This document shows positions 15,950 to 24,993 of a DNA stretch of 32,420 nucleotides, piece by piece (positions within the stretch are counted from its first letter, which is position 1; every line of letters starts with the position of its first letter). Source of the stretch: Bacteroidales bacterium (GTDB lineage: Bacteria > Bacteroidota > Bacteroidia > Bacteroidales > VadinHA17). The stretch covers positions 1 to 32,420 of the forward strand of contig JAGPFZ010000008.1 of the NCBI GenBank assembly GCA_018056245.1. Direction: 5' to 3'. Made by a program: the position numbers and the translations under genes. Below the pieces are notes generated by a model that was not told the origin of the DNA, made no database searches, and saw nothing but the letters and a program-made list of their open reading frames with translations.

Positions 15950-16469
15950 TGATTGCGAAGTGTAAATTTCAATTCAATTTTATACCACTATTTTAAGTAA
16001 AAAATAGTAACATACTTTACAAATGTATGTAAAAAAGGTTTATTATGGTTTATCAATAAAAAGAGGATGGCCTTATCTTTTCTGATTAAGCTGGCCGTTT
16101 TGAATAAAGTATAACTTTTAATTAGTCCGGAGTTATTTTAAAAGACAATGGTTTCGGACTATTTTAGCTTAAAAATTCCGGAGAAATTTCTTATGAAAAT
16201 AAAACTTGGCCTTCAGATTTTATGATGAAAAAAGATTGTGATTAAATGAATAAAATATTTAATAATAAATCATTCACATTTAGATGATTCGATGGTGTTT
16301 TTCTGTAATTGCCCGCCTAATTTTGTCAGATTAAGGGTTGGTAAGTTTATAGAATTAATGCCTGATAAAGTGGCAAGCTCATACAGTTTCCTTTATCTTG
16401 GGTTTTATGACACTGATATCCAGATTAATTCCGATATCCGTTTTGCAGGCACAGTGCTGCGCCAAATTA
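15950..16469. other. Long non-coding gap between higB and the ABC exporter
   Basis: AT-rich with no convincing gene on either strand. It contains a 7-bp inverted repeat TAGTCCG (16123-16129) / CGGACTA (16155-16161) followed by TTTT, which might be a weak plus-strand terminator, and two TCCGGA sites. A 62-codon plus-strand frame from 16292 runs into the exporter 3' end without family resemblance and is not accepted. Confidence 0.5.
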
Positions 16470-18242
16470 TCAGGTGGTGAACTGCAGTTCGGTCAGTGTC
16501 TTGTAGAGGCCGTTTTCGTTTGCTATCAGTTCGGCATGTGTACCCTGTTCAACGATCCTTCCCTCGTTCAGGACTATAATTAAATCGGCATTACGCACCG
16601 TTGAGAGCCTGTGAGCTATTATAAGCGAAGTGCGTCCCTTCATCAGTTGCTCGAGAGCTTCCTGAACGAGCCGTTCCGACTCGGAATCGAGCGAGGATGT
16701 GGCTTCATCGAGTATCAGTATCTTTGGATTTTTAAGCACTGCCCGGGCTATAGCAATACGCTGGCGCTGTCCACCTGAAAGCTGAACTCCTCTTTCACCC
16801 ACGACAGTGTCGAGTTGATCGGGGAAAGACTTAATAAAGTCCCAGGCATTGGCCTTGATGGCGGCATCTATTATTTCTTCATCAGGGGCGCCAGGTTTTC
16901 CGTACGCGATGTTTTCACGGATGGTTCCGCCAAAAAGGAAAACATCCTGCATTACAACCGCGGTCTGGGCACGCAGTGCAGTGACCGGGAAAGTGTTGCT
17001 GTCGCGGTTATCGAAAAGTATCCTGCCTGCAGTGGGCTCGTAAAACTTAAGCAGGAGAGAAGCTATAGTGGATTTACCTGCACCACTGGGGCCGACAATG
17101 GCCACCTGTTGACCGGCATCAATGTTAAAGCTTACATCCCTGAGAACATCCACTTCATCGCGTGAAGGATACCTGAACTCGACTCTGTCGAAAGTTATCT
17201 GTCCGTTCAGTATAAAAGAAGGATCAGGTTTATAATTGTCGGCTATCTTCTCTGTGGGCTCATCGAACAGAAGCAGAAGATTCTCCGATGCGCCGATAGT
17301 CTTTTGCAGCCTTGTATAAACGCTGGCCATACCGGCAATATTGCCTCCGACGAAACCCGAATATATTACGAATGAAAAGAGCTGTCCGGCTTCCATCTGG
17401 CCGGATGCTATCATCGAGGCGCCTCTCCAAATCACGGCGGCAAGGGAAATAAAGAAACCAAGAGCTATGAATGAGACTGCAGCCTGATATTTTCCACCTT
17501 TGATACCAGCCCTGGCGACCTGCTCTGTTTTTTTCCTGTAACGGTCACTTTCAAATTCTTCGTTCGTAAATGCTTTCACATTCTGAATGCCTTGCAATGT
17601 CTCTTCGACGATTGTATTCGACTCGGCTATATAAGATTGCGCCTTTTTGGAATATCGCCGTATAGCTTTCCCCGAGAAAAATGCCAGAAGAGAAATGGCA
17701 GGCACAATGGCGAGAGTGAAAAGCGTCAGCCTGTATGAACTGACAGTCATAAGAGTTATTGCCCCTATAATAAGAAGTATCTGCGAGATAAAATCGGCAA
17801 GTGTATACGTAAGAGTATCCTGTAACAGCGAAATGTCGGACGAAATACGGCTGTTAAGCTCACCCACGCGACGTTCCGAGAAAAACGACATAGGAAGCTT
17901 GATCAGATGATTATATATATGTTGCCTAATCGAAGCCAAAGTCTTTTCAGTCACCTCTACAAAAATTCTTGTGCGGAAATATGAAAATAAAGCCTGGGCA
18001 ACCAACACTGCCAGCAATATAATTCCGGTAGAGGTTATCTCACGAATTGGCCTCCCTTTATTGCCGAGATCTACCATGTCGCCGAGAAGCTTTGGGAACA
18101 TCAAATTTGTAGCAGTGGAGAAGAGCAGACATATTATCCCGAGTACAAATTTCCATTTGTAAGGCTTCAGAAACCTGTATAACTTAACTAACTCCCTTAG
18201 TCCTGAACCGTTTTTACTTTTATTCTTTTTCTTTAAGGTCAT
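16470..18242 (-). CDS. ABC exporter, fused permease and ATPase (MsbA/BmrA type)
   Basis: 590-aa half-transporter that works as a homodimer or with a partner to export lipids, drugs or peptides. Six transmembrane helices lie in about residues 30-320 (for example FVLGIICLLFSTATNLMF). The C-terminal ATPase has Walker A GPSGAGKST, a Q-loop, signature LSGGQRQRIAIARA, Walker B ILILDEATSSLD and the H-loop in AHRLST; all are intact. The charged N-terminus TLKKKNKSKNGSG is cytosolic. The gene stands alone, with its own promoter and a palindrome at the expected transcription start. The substrate cannot be told. Start ATG 18242 has no Shine-Dalgarno. Confidence 0.93.
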   Translation of the reverse strand: MTLKKKNKSKNGSGLRELVKLYRFLKPYKWKFVLGIICLLFSTATNLMFPKLLGDMVDLGNKGRPIREITSTGIILLAVLVAQALFSYFRTRIFVEVTEKTLASIRQHIYNHLIKLPMSFFSERRVGELNSRISSDISLLQDTLTYTLADFISQILLIIGAITLMTVSSYRLTLFTLAIVPAISLLAFFSGKAIRRYSKKAQSYIAESNTIVEETLQGIQNVKAFTNEEFESDRYRKKTEQVARAGIKGGKYQAAVSFIALGFFISLAAVIWRGASMIASGQMEAGQLFSFVIYSGFVGGNIAGMASVYTRLQKTIGASENLLLLFDEPTEKIADNYKPDPSFILNGQITFDRVEFRYPSRDEVDVLRDVSFNIDAGQQVAIVGPSGAGKSTIASLLLKFYEPTAGRILFDNRDSNTFPVTALRAQTAVVMQDVFLFGGTIRENIAYGKPGAPDEEIIDAAIKANAWDFIKSFPDQLDTVVGERGVQLSGGQRQRIAIARAVLKNPKILILDEATSSLDSESERLVQEALEQLMKGRTSLIIAHRLSTVRNADLIIVLNEGRIVEQGTHAELIANENGLYKTLTELQFTT

Positions 18243-18251
18243 GTAAAATCA

Positions 18252-18277
18252 TGCCTTTAAACAGAAAGGCAAAGATA
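18252..18277 (-). promoter_or_regulatory. ABC exporter promoter -7 box with palindrome at the start site
   Basis: TATCTTTG (minus strand, 18277-18270) fits TAnnTTTG; the -33 element is weak. Directly overlapping its end is the perfect 7-bp palindrome TGCCTTT-AAACAG-AAAGGCA (18252-18271), 10 bases before the ATG. It could be an operator or a leader hairpin. Confidence 0.5.
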
Positions 18278-18627
18278 CAAGAAAAAACTTCACTATTTTC
18301 TAAATTTATCTCCTTATAAGATAATCTTATGTAATTGAAGTATGCAAGGATTAAGCTTTTCACTTGTAGCCAGAGAAAAATAAGAATGTATATGAAAATC
18401 ACTGAAGAATTTCATCGCGATTAAAATTTGAGAATTAAATTTAAAAAGATTTTTCTCTTTTTGAAACTACTTATTGTTACGTGGTATAAGAAATATTTTA
18501 AAAAATCGTATTATTCTACATTGGGGTGAAATTCATTTTTTTGTTTTTTTAACAATTCTTTAAAATTTCCTTAAAAGAAACAAATTTTGCATCAGATAAA
18601 TTTGTAATAACTTTTTATATAACATTG
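18278..18627. other. AT-rich divergent intergenic region
   Basis: Non-coding spacer between two divergent promoters (exporter leftward, NEW3 operon rightward). It holds long A/T runs. I see no gene, tRNA, stable hairpin or repeat here. Confidence 0.5.
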
Positions 18628-18657
18628 TTTGTTTTTTGAAATGAATCTTTAAATTTG
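18628..18657 (+). promoter_or_regulatory. Bacteroidota-type promoter of the NEW3-ABC operon
   Basis: TTTG at 18628-18631, 18 bases, then TAAATTTG at 18650-18657, a full match to TTTG...TAnnTTTG. The first gene starts 48 bases later and has GGAGG at 18691-18695. Confidence 0.65.
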
Positions 18658-18704
18658 AAGCCCTGATTTGCAGTTAAGTATAATAAAAATGGAGGATTTA
18701 CTAT

Positions 18705-19841
18705 ATGAAAAGGTTTTCTTTTTACGCCGTACTTTTTATTATGGCTTTATTTAATGTAACCTATGCATCTGAGCAGGATAGTGTACAACTTTACACTCCC
18801 CATACAAAAGTTTTGGCTACTCCAGGGGAATCGCTCGATTACACGATTACTGTAATAAATAACGGTAATGAAATTAAAAATATTGATTTATCTGTGGCCG
18901 GTTTGCCTGCAAGCTGGACATATACTCTTAAATCCGGCGCATGGAATATAAAGCAAATATCTGTCCTTCCAAAAGATAAGCAGCTTGTTTCCCTGAGGAT
19001 AGAAGTACCGCTGAAAGTAAATAAGGGCACTTACCGGTTCAACTTTGTCGGCGGGAAATATTATACTCTACCTATGGAAATAACTGTTACGGAGCAGGGT
19101 ATTTTCAAAACAGAATTTACGACTGAGCAGAATAACATGCAGGGAAATTCAAATTCAACTTTTACTTTTAACGCCACTCTGCGTAATAGTACAGCTGAAA
19201 AGCAGCTTTATGTTTTTAATGCTTATGCGCCGCGCGGATGGAATGTAACATTCAGGTCGAATTATCAGGCGGTCACTTCAGTTAATGTTGAACCAAATAC
19301 AAATCAGTCAATTACAATTGAAATAAAACCTCCCGAAAAAATTGAAGCAGGGAAATACACTATTCCAGTGTCGGCTTCGACAGGTAATACATCGGCAAAT
19401 CTCGACCTTGAAGTGGTAATCACAGGAACTTATGGCATGGAGCTTACCACAACAATAGGGTTGGTTAGCACAAAAGCAACGGCTGGCAAGGAGAAGCTTA
19501 TCGATCTAGTTGTAAACAATACAGGCACTGCTGAACTTACAAGTATTAAACTTAACTACTCAGGTCCTGTTAACTGGAGTATGGATTTTGATCCGAAAAG
19601 TATTGACAGACTTCCGGCCGGACAGTCGGCAAATGTTGTGGCTAAGCTTAAGGTTGACAAAAAGGCCATTCCCGGTGATTATATGATAAATATTGATGCA
19701 ACAACACCTGAAGCATCTTCAAAAATTTCTTATAGAGTAACAGTAGAGACGCCTTTGTTATGGGGTTGGATTGGAATATTGATAATATTGGCGGCAATAG
19801 GAATTGTTTATTATCTTTTCCGGAAGTACGGGAGGAGGTAA
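18705..19841 (+). CDS. NEW3/Ig-like domain protein, exported and membrane-anchored, partner of an ABC transporter
   Basis: 378-aa protein with a signal peptide (MKRFSFYAVLFIMALFNVTYA), about three tandem Ig-like/NEW3 (COG1470-type) beta domains and one C-terminal helix (WGWIGILIILAAIGIVYYLF) followed by a basic RKYGRR tail. The bulk therefore sits outside the cytoplasmic membrane. Repeated family cues are ATPGESLDYTITVINNGNE, LPASWTYTLKSG, LRNSTAEKQLYVFNAYAPRG, WNVTF, and PGDYMINIDATTPEA. It is first in a tight operon with an ABC ATPase (3-base gap) and ABC-2 permease. It is probably an extracytoplasmic accessory subunit; the substrate is unknown. It is preceded by GGAGG nine bases from the ATG, unusual for this genome. 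Confidence 0.8.
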   Translation: MKRFSFYAVLFIMALFNVTYASEQDSVQLYTPHTKVLATPGESLDYTITVINNGNEIKNIDLSVAGLPASWTYTLKSGAWNIKQISVLPKDKQLVSLRIEVPLKVNKGTYRFNFVGGKYYTLPMEITVTEQGIFKTEFTTEQNNMQGNSNSTFTFNATLRNSTAEKQLYVFNAYAPRGWNVTFRSNYQAVTSVNVEPNTNQSITIEIKPPEKIEAGKYTIPVSASTGNTSANLDLEVVITGTYGMELTTTIGLVSTKATAGKEKLIDLVVNNTGTAELTSIKLNYSGPVNWSMDFDPKSIDRLPAGQSANVVAKLKVDKKAIPGDYMINIDATTPEASSKISYRVTVETPLLWGWIGILIILAAIGIVYYLFRKYGRR

Positions 19842-19844
19842 ACC

Positions 19845-20819
19845 GTGGGCGAAAATATTATTAAATTGGTTAACCTGACCAAAAAGTATGGCGATTTTAC
19901 TGCTGTTGATTCACTTAACCTTTCAATTAAGAAGGGAGAGGTTTTTGGGCTTCTCGGTCCAAACGGAGCAGGTAAGTCAACTACCATACTTATGCTGCTT
20001 GGACTTACCGAGCCTACTTCGGGTTCGGTGAGAGTGTGTGGCATTGATCCTATCACAAAACCTATCGAGGTTAAAAAGAGGGTAGGTTACCTTCCTGAGG
20101 ATGTAGGGTTTTACTCTCAAATGACAGGATGGGAAAATCTTATGTTTATTGCAAGACTCAACTCACTTACAGGAAGTGAATCGGCCAGAGAAGTGGATTC
20201 ATTACTTGAGAGAGTAGGATTACAAAATGCAAGAAATAAAAAAACAGGAGAATATTCTCGTGGAATGCTTCAGCGTCTCGGGCTTGCTGAAGTTCTTATA
20301 AAGAACCCTGAAGTTATTATTTTAGATGAGCCAACGCTTGGCATCGATCCTGCTGGCATGGTTGAACTTCTGCAACTGATTGTAAGGCTTAGCAGGGAAA
20401 GCGGAATAACAGTGCTTTTTTCATCGCATTACCTTCACCAGGTTCAGGAGGTTTGTGACAGAGTTGGGATTTTTGTGGCAGGAAAACTAATTGCCGAAGG
20501 AAACCTCCAGGAACTATCTCAAAAGCTTTTTACAGGAAGCCCTTATGTTATTGAAGTAGGTTTATTGTTTGACAATATAAATTATGAAAATAAAAAACCT
20601 GAAGAATGGCTGTTTGAAACGCTTAAGAAAGTTGAAGGAATAATTACAGTAAAACCTGGTCGTAACGGTTTTGACATTGAGTGTCTGAGAGATGCAACAC
20701 CCGAGATTGCACGGGCTATTGTTGAATCCGGAGCCGGATTACATTATCTGAATAAGAAAGAATATGGTCTGGATGAGATTTATTATCGTTATTTTGAAGG
20801 AGGGAAAAATCATGAATAA
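19845..20819 (+). CDS. ABC transporter ATP-binding protein (ABC-2 type)
   Basis: 324-aa ATPase that powers the following permease. It shows Walker A GPNGAGKST, the Q-loop region in VGYLPEDVGFYSQMTGWENL, signature YSRGMLQRLGLA, Walker B VIILDEPTLGID, and the switch His in FSSHYLHQV. A C-terminal extension of about 90 residues (from GSPYVIEVGLLFD) resembles the regulatory tail of CcmA/NatA-like subunits. The start is GTG 19845 with GGAGGAGG at 19831-19838, a strong Shine-Dalgarno inside the last codons of the NEW3 gene. The 3' end overlaps the permease start by 8 bases. Confidence 0.92.
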   Translation: MGENIIKLVNLTKKYGDFTAVDSLNLSIKKGEVFGLLGPNGAGKSTTILMLLGLTEPTSGSVRVCGIDPITKPIEVKKRVGYLPEDVGFYSQMTGWENLMFIARLNSLTGSESAREVDSLLERVGLQNARNKKTGEYSRGMLQRLGLAEVLIKNPEVIILDEPTLGIDPAGMVELLQLIVRLSRESGITVLFSSHYLHQVQEVCDRVGIFVAGKLIAEGNLQELSQKLFTGSPYVIEVGLLFDNINYENKKPEEWLFETLKKVEGIITVKPGRNGFDIECLRDATPEIARAIVESGAGLHYLNKKEYGLDEIYYRYFEGGKNHE

Positions 20820-21870
20820 TCAGGAAGGAGCAGCTTATTCATCGGTTGGAATGACTGCAGGAAAGTCAGGGAAACTCTTTTCACGTTTTAAAGGCCCTGC
20901 TTTTTATAAACCCGACGATAGGGTTATTCATCCGTTTAATGTGATTGTACAGAAGGAGATATCTGATCAGGTAAGAAGCTGGCGCTTCGTTATACTTGTG
21001 ATAATAATCTCTCTTACATGCCTTGGTTCTATGTACACTGCACTTACAAACATAAAAGATGCTATCAGACCAAATGACCCTGAAGGCACTTTTCTTTTTC
21101 TGAAAATATTTACAGCTTCTGACGGGATAATGCCTTCATTTGTTGTATTCATCGGATTTCTTGGCCCACTGCTTGGTATCAGTCTGGGTTTCGATACTAT
21201 CAATTCCGAGCAGAATAACAGGACTCTCAGCAGGATGTTATCACAACCTATTCACAGAGATTATTTACTAAATGCAAAATTTGTGGCTGCTCTGACAGTC
21301 ATAAGCGTTATGTTTTTCGCATTAGGTTTCCTTGTGATGGGATTTGGGCTTATAACAATAGGCATTCCTCCTACACCCGATGAGTTTTTACGTATTATTT
21401 TCTTTATTATAATAAGTATAGTCTATGTAGCCTTCTGGCTAAATCTTTCGATATTTTTTTCTGTAATATTCCGTCAGCCTGCGACATCTGCTCTTTCAGG
21501 AATCGCAATATGGCTTTTTTTCTCTGTTTTTTATAGTATGATAGTTGACCTTATAATGAAAGGTATGGTTCCACAAGGCCTTGCCACGGAAAATCAGGTT
21601 ATCAACTTCGAGATGATGAGGTTAAATTTATTAAGGCTTTCACCCAGTGAGCTTTTCAGTGATGCCACTACAACACTTTTAATGCCAGGAGTGAGGAGTC
21701 TTGGACCATTGTCGATGATACAACTTATAGGTACCATACCCGGGCCCCTTCCGTTGGGTCAGAGTCTTCTTCTAGTTTGGCCACAGATAACGGGTCTTAT
21801 TGCCGGAACAATAATATGTTTCATTCTTTCATATGTTTTCTTCATGCGGAAGGAAATAAGATCGAGATAA
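20812..21870 (+). CDS. ABC-2 family transporter permease
   Basis: 352-aa membrane protein with about six helices (WRFVILVIIISLTCLGSM; FVVFIGFLGPLLGISLGF; then ALTVISVMFFALGFLVM, IIFFIIISIVYVAFWLNL, SGIAIWLFFSVFYSMIV and a final one near ITGLIAGTIICFILSYVFF). The cytosolic coupling segment NNRTLSRMLSQPIHRDYLLN matches ABC-2 permeases that export or integrate cell-envelope substrates. I chose ATG 20812 because AAGGAGG lies at 20797-20803; a longer in-frame start at 20764 would lie inside the ATPase gene and add no conserved sequence. The terminator lies 10 bases past the stop. Confidence 0.88.
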   Translation: MNNQEGAAYSSVGMTAGKSGKLFSRFKGPAFYKPDDRVIHPFNVIVQKEISDQVRSWRFVILVIIISLTCLGSMYTALTNIKDAIRPNDPEGTFLFLKIFTASDGIMPSFVVFIGFLGPLLGISLGFDTINSEQNNRTLSRMLSQPIHRDYLLNAKFVAALTVISVMFFALGFLVMGFGLITIGIPPTPDEFLRIIFFIIISIVYVAFWLNLSIFFSVIFRQPATSALSGIAIWLFFSVFYSMIVDLIMKGMVPQGLATENQVINFEMMRLNLLRLSPSELFSDATTTLLMPGVRSLGPLSMIQLIGTIPGPLPLGQSLLLVWPQITGLIAGTIICFILSYVFFMRKEIRSR

Positions 21871-21880
21871 GAGTGTTTTG

Positions 21881-21922
21881 CCTAACTTAAAAATTATAAA
21901 GTTTTTAAGCTTAGGATTTTTT
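21881..21922 (+). terminator. Terminator of the NEW3-ABC operon
   Basis: CCTAACTTAAAAA (21881-21893) pairs with TTTTTAAGCTTAGG (21902-21915), leaving one bulged C and an 8-base loop. Six T residues follow at 21917-21922. The T-tract is on the plus-strand side. Confidence 0.75.
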
Positions 21923-21932
21923 ATCATTTTAT

Positions 21933-22808
21933 TTAAACCGGTTCAACGTGAATCGTAACATTAAGGTTTTTGAAATATTTTTTGAGATTTTCTTCTATCA
22001 TATCGCAATAATTATGCGAGTTTTCAACCGATTCCTCTTTTGGTATTAAAACATGAAGGTCGAGAAAAAGATAATTACCTGCAGCCCTTGTTCTTAATTC
22101 ATGATAGTGAACGCCAAGGTTATCAAGTATTTTTTTTAGTTCGGCGATATCCTTTTCGGGCCATGATACATCAAGAAGAGGGCTGAAAGCTTTTTTCAGA
22201 AGCTGGAATGATTCCCACAGGATTAACAGTGCGACTGCAATAGCGGTAAGGGAATCAATCCATTTTATATCGGTGATGATTATTAATCCAAGTCCGGCTG
22301 CAACACCAAGTGAGGTATAAACGTCTGTTTTCAGGTGCAGAGCATCGGCTTCGAGAGCTATTGAGCCTGTTTTCCTTGCTGTTCTGTAAAGTTGCCATGA
22401 TACAAAAGTATTAACAAGGCCGGAAACAATCATTACCAAAAGTCCAACCCATACCATTTCAAGTTCAGGAGAACCACTTGTAATTCTCTTTATTGCTTCT
22501 AAAATAATCCATCCTGCAGCAATGAATATGAGAATGGCTTCAATAACTCCTGATATGTTTTCCACTTTGCCATGACCGTAAGGATGACGGGAATCCGGTG
22601 GATTATCAGACACACGGACGGAAAAGAAAGCAATTATTGCAGCAATAAGATCCATTGATGAATGGATTGCTTCGGATATAATACTTACTGAACCACTCAG
22701 CAATCCGGCAATTAGTTTAATAGTAATAAGAAAAGTGTTAGATACTACCGAAAGCCTGGCCACTTTTACTTTTACTGCTTTATTACTAAGTACTCGCTCC
22801 ATTTCCAT
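21933..22808 (-). CDS. Cation diffusion facilitator family metal transporter
   Basis: Divalent-metal/proton antiporter of the inner membrane, 291 aa from ATG 22808. Six helices are visible. Helix 2 carries the metal-site HSSMD (H-x3-D), and helix 5 carries HLKTD in ADALHLKTDVYTS. The His/Asp pair in helix 2 leans towards zinc rather than iron or manganese; this is inference from family. The loop SRHPYGHGKVE is typical. The cytosolic C-terminal domain (LHVLIPKEESVENSH) binds metal. The in-frame TTG at 22832 adds eight non-conserved residues, so I prefer the ATG, about 35 bases after a -7 box. It is the last gene of the minus-strand run. Confidence 0.9.
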   Translation of the reverse strand: MEMERVLSNKAVKVKVARLSVVSNTFLITIKLIAGLLSGSVSIISEAIHSSMDLIAAIIAFFSVRVSDNPPDSRHPYGHGKVENISGVIEAILIFIAAGWIILEAIKRITSGSPELEMVWVGLLVMIVSGLVNTFVSWQLYRTARKTGSIALEADALHLKTDVYTSLGVAAGLGLIIITDIKWIDSLTAIAVALLILWESFQLLKKAFSPLLDVSWPEKDIAELKKILDNLGVHYHELRTRAAGNYLFLDLHVLIPKEESVENSHNYCDMIEENLKKYFKNLNVTIHVEPV

Positions 22809-22848
22809 ATTGTGTAGGAATGATGAATTCAATAATTGTTAAAAACAA

Positions 22849-22856
22849 CAAAGTTA
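22849..22856 (-). promoter_or_regulatory. -7 box upstream of the cation transporter gene
   Basis: TAACTTTG on the minus strand matches TAnnTTTG in the gap after the DUF362 stop codon. No clear TTTG at -33. The transporter may thus be expressed separately from the upstream genes. Confidence 0.4.
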
Positions 22857-22865
22857 TGAAAAAAT

Positions 22866-23984
22866 TCAGACTTCGACTATTTTATATTTCCTTGTTCCAA
22901 GTCCGATTTTTTCAGCATGTTCGAGGCCGATTTCCCATCGGGTATTTGGATTTGCCAATAAGAATTTGTTTTGATTTTCAGGGCTTTTTTCGTCTGCTTT
23001 TTCAGAGATTATACTTCCCTTCAACGCCGGTGTGGCATTTACCATATCCACGGAGGCCTGGTCGAGAGCAACCGGGTCAAATGAAGCTGCAATTCCAATG
23101 TCGGGTACTATGGGGTAATCGTTAAAGTCACAACAGTCGCATAATGGAGATACATCCATAATAAAACTTACATGGAATGATGGCTTGTCTTTAATGACTG
23201 CAAAAGCATATTCGGCGATTCTTCTTGTTACAATTTCAGAAGCATTTTGCCAAACCACTCTTGCAGCATCATACTGGCAAACTGCTATGCATTGTCCGCA
23301 GCCTGTGCATATTTGATAATCTATGTGTGCAATTTTATCTTTTCCGACTTTTATCGCTCCATAATTACAGAATTTTTCGCATATTTTGCAGCCGGTGCAG
23401 TTTTTTTCATAAATCTCAGGCGATGAGCCGGAATGGAGGAATAGTTTTCCACCAACTGAAGCACAACCCATTCCCAGATTTTTTAAAGTACCTCCAAAGC
23501 CTGTGAGTTCATGACCTTTGAAGTGGCTCATAGTTATTATGATATCAGCGTCGGCAATAGCTGAACCAATTTTTGCCGAAGCACAATACTCGAGGTCAAG
23601 TTTAATCTCTCTGTATTCGATCCCCTTAAGTCCGTCGGCAATTATTACTGGACAATCTGTGGTGAGTGGATTATATCCGTTTTCGAAAGCAGCGCTCAGG
23701 TGGTCAGGAGCATTTGACCTTCTGCCGAAATATAGAGTATTACAATCTGTAAGAAAAGGAATAGCATCATTCTTCTTGAGTAATTTCACAAGCTGACGGG
23801 CGAAGTTTGGGCGCAAATATGCAAGGTTTCCGGGTTCACCGAAATGAATTTTTATTGCAGTCAATTTACGGCTAAAATCAATTGATTCTATGCCGGCCTT
23901 TCTTATGAGGATTTCGAATTTTTTAAGAAGGTTTAAGGAAGATTTTGTCCTTAGATTTGTAAAATAAACGGTTGATGGATTCAT
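22866..23984 (-). CDS. DUF362 domain protein with two 4Fe-4S clusters
   Basis: 372-aa cytosolic iron-sulfur protein. The DUF362 domain occupies most of the N-terminal half (KLTAIKIHFGEPGNLAYLRP; SHFKGHELTGFGGTLKNLGM). Two ferredoxin motifs follow: CTGCKICEKFC plus a later Cys, and CTGCGQCIAVC. A CDCCDF cluster comes after them. The family is widespread, often called Fe-S centre protein; the reaction is unknown. It follows pfkA by 7 bases, so it is probably co-transcribed. Nothing is missing. Confidence 0.88.
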   Translation of the reverse strand: MNPSTVYFTNLRTKSSLNLLKKFEILIRKAGIESIDFSRKLTAIKIHFGEPGNLAYLRPNFARQLVKLLKKNDAIPFLTDCNTLYFGRRSNAPDHLSAAFENGYNPLTTDCPVIIADGLKGIEYREIKLDLEYCASAKIGSAIADADIIITMSHFKGHELTGFGGTLKNLGMGCASVGGKLFLHSGSSPEIYEKNCTGCKICEKFCNYGAIKVGKDKIAHIDYQICTGCGQCIAVCQYDAARVVWQNASEIVTRRIAEYAFAVIKDKPSFHVSFIMDVSPLCDCCDFNDYPIVPDIGIAASFDPVALDQASVDMVNATPALKGSIISEKADEKSPENQNKFLLANPNTRWEIGLEHAEKIGLGTRKYKIVEV

Positions 23985-23991
23985 ATTTTAA

Positions 23992-24972
23992 TCAAATTGA
24001 AAGAGTTCCTGCAAGGATTAGTAAATCAGGGTTTACGTCTTTATGAAGTTTTATTGCTTTGCTGAAAGGAATAAGAACGATTTCGTCGTTCTGCAGTCCA
24101 ACCATAACGCTTTTCTGGCCGTCGAGGAGAGCTTCGACTGCTGCCGAGCCGAGGCGACTTGCATTTACCCTGTCAATTGCGGAAGGGGAGCCGCCACGTT
24201 GCACATGCCCAAGGACGGTAACCCTTACATCGACACCCGGGAATTCTTTACTAAATTTTTCGGCCAGAGCAATAGCTCCTCCTTCCTCATCTCCTTCAGC
24301 AACTATAATAATATTGCTTGATTTTTTTCTTCTTTTTCCTTCGAAGAGGATTTTTTTTAGATTTCGAGCTTCTCCCTTAACTTCGGGGATGATTATTGCT
24401 TCAGCGCCGGTAGCAATACCACTATAAAGAGCGATGAAACCAGCTTCAGCACCCATCACTTCAATAAAGAAAATCCTGTCATGTGCACTTGCAGTATCTC
24501 TTATTTTATCAACAGCCTGTACAACCGTATTTAGTGCCGTGTCATAACCTATAGTATAATTAGTGCCATAAATATCATTGTCGATAGTACCAGGAACGCC
24601 AACAAAAGGTATATCATACTCCTCATTAAAAACTCTAGCGCCTGCAAATGATCCATCACCTCCTATTACCACCACACCATCAATTTGTGAAGACATGAGG
24701 TTATTATATGCTTTTTTTCTGCCTTCAGGCGTTTTGAACTCCTCACACCTTGCTGTCTTCAGAATCGTACCGCCTCTCTGAATTATGTCACTTACACTGT
24801 TTGAAACTAACGGTATGAAATCAGATTTAATCATTCCGGCATAACCCTGATGTATTCCTGCAACTTCAAGTTCATGATAGATTGCAGTTCTTACAACTGC
24901 CCTTATAGCAGCATTCATTCCCGGTGCATCTCCTCCAGAGGTGAGTACGCCTATTTTTTTGATTTTTCCCAT
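23992..24972 (-). CDS. pfkA: ATP-dependent 6-phosphofructokinase
   Basis: Glycolytic enzyme converting fructose 6-phosphate to the 1,6-bisphosphate. Motifs: TSGGDAPGMNAAIRAVVR, the ATP-site GGDGSFAGA (Gly after GGD and the later Gly favour ATP over pyrophosphate), the catalytic loop PGTIDNDIYGTNYTIGYDTA, EVMGAEAGFIA and HVQRGGSPSA. From ATG 24972 the length is 326 aa, normal for group A enzymes. A TTG at 24996 in the same frame is rejected because the -7 box TACCTTTG covers it. The gene lies downstream of ispH with a 61-base gap. Confidence 0.95.
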   Translation of the reverse strand: MGKIKKIGVLTSGGDAPGMNAAIRAVVRTAIYHELEVAGIHQGYAGMIKSDFIPLVSNSVSDIIQRGGTILKTARCEEFKTPEGRKKAYNNLMSSQIDGVVVIGGDGSFAGARVFNEEYDIPFVGVPGTIDNDIYGTNYTIGYDTALNTVVQAVDKIRDTASAHDRIFFIEVMGAEAGFIALYSGIATGAEAIIIPEVKGEARNLKKILFEGKRRKKSSNIIIVAEGDEEGGAIALAEKFSKEFPGVDVRVTVLGHVQRGGSPSAIDRVNASRLGSAAVEALLDGQKSVMVGLQNDEIVLIPFSKAIKLHKDVNPDLLILAGTLSI

Positions 24973-24993
24973 TTTAGAAATATTTTCAGCCGG

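Noticed and set aside
16292-16480. 62-codon plus-strand frame upstream of the ABC exporter stop
   Set aside because: No family resemblance and no promoter or ribosome site; its end overlaps the exporter antisense.
20764-20811. Longer start for the ABC-2 permease
   Set aside because: It lies within the ATPase coding end; a strong Shine-Dalgarno supports ATG 20812.
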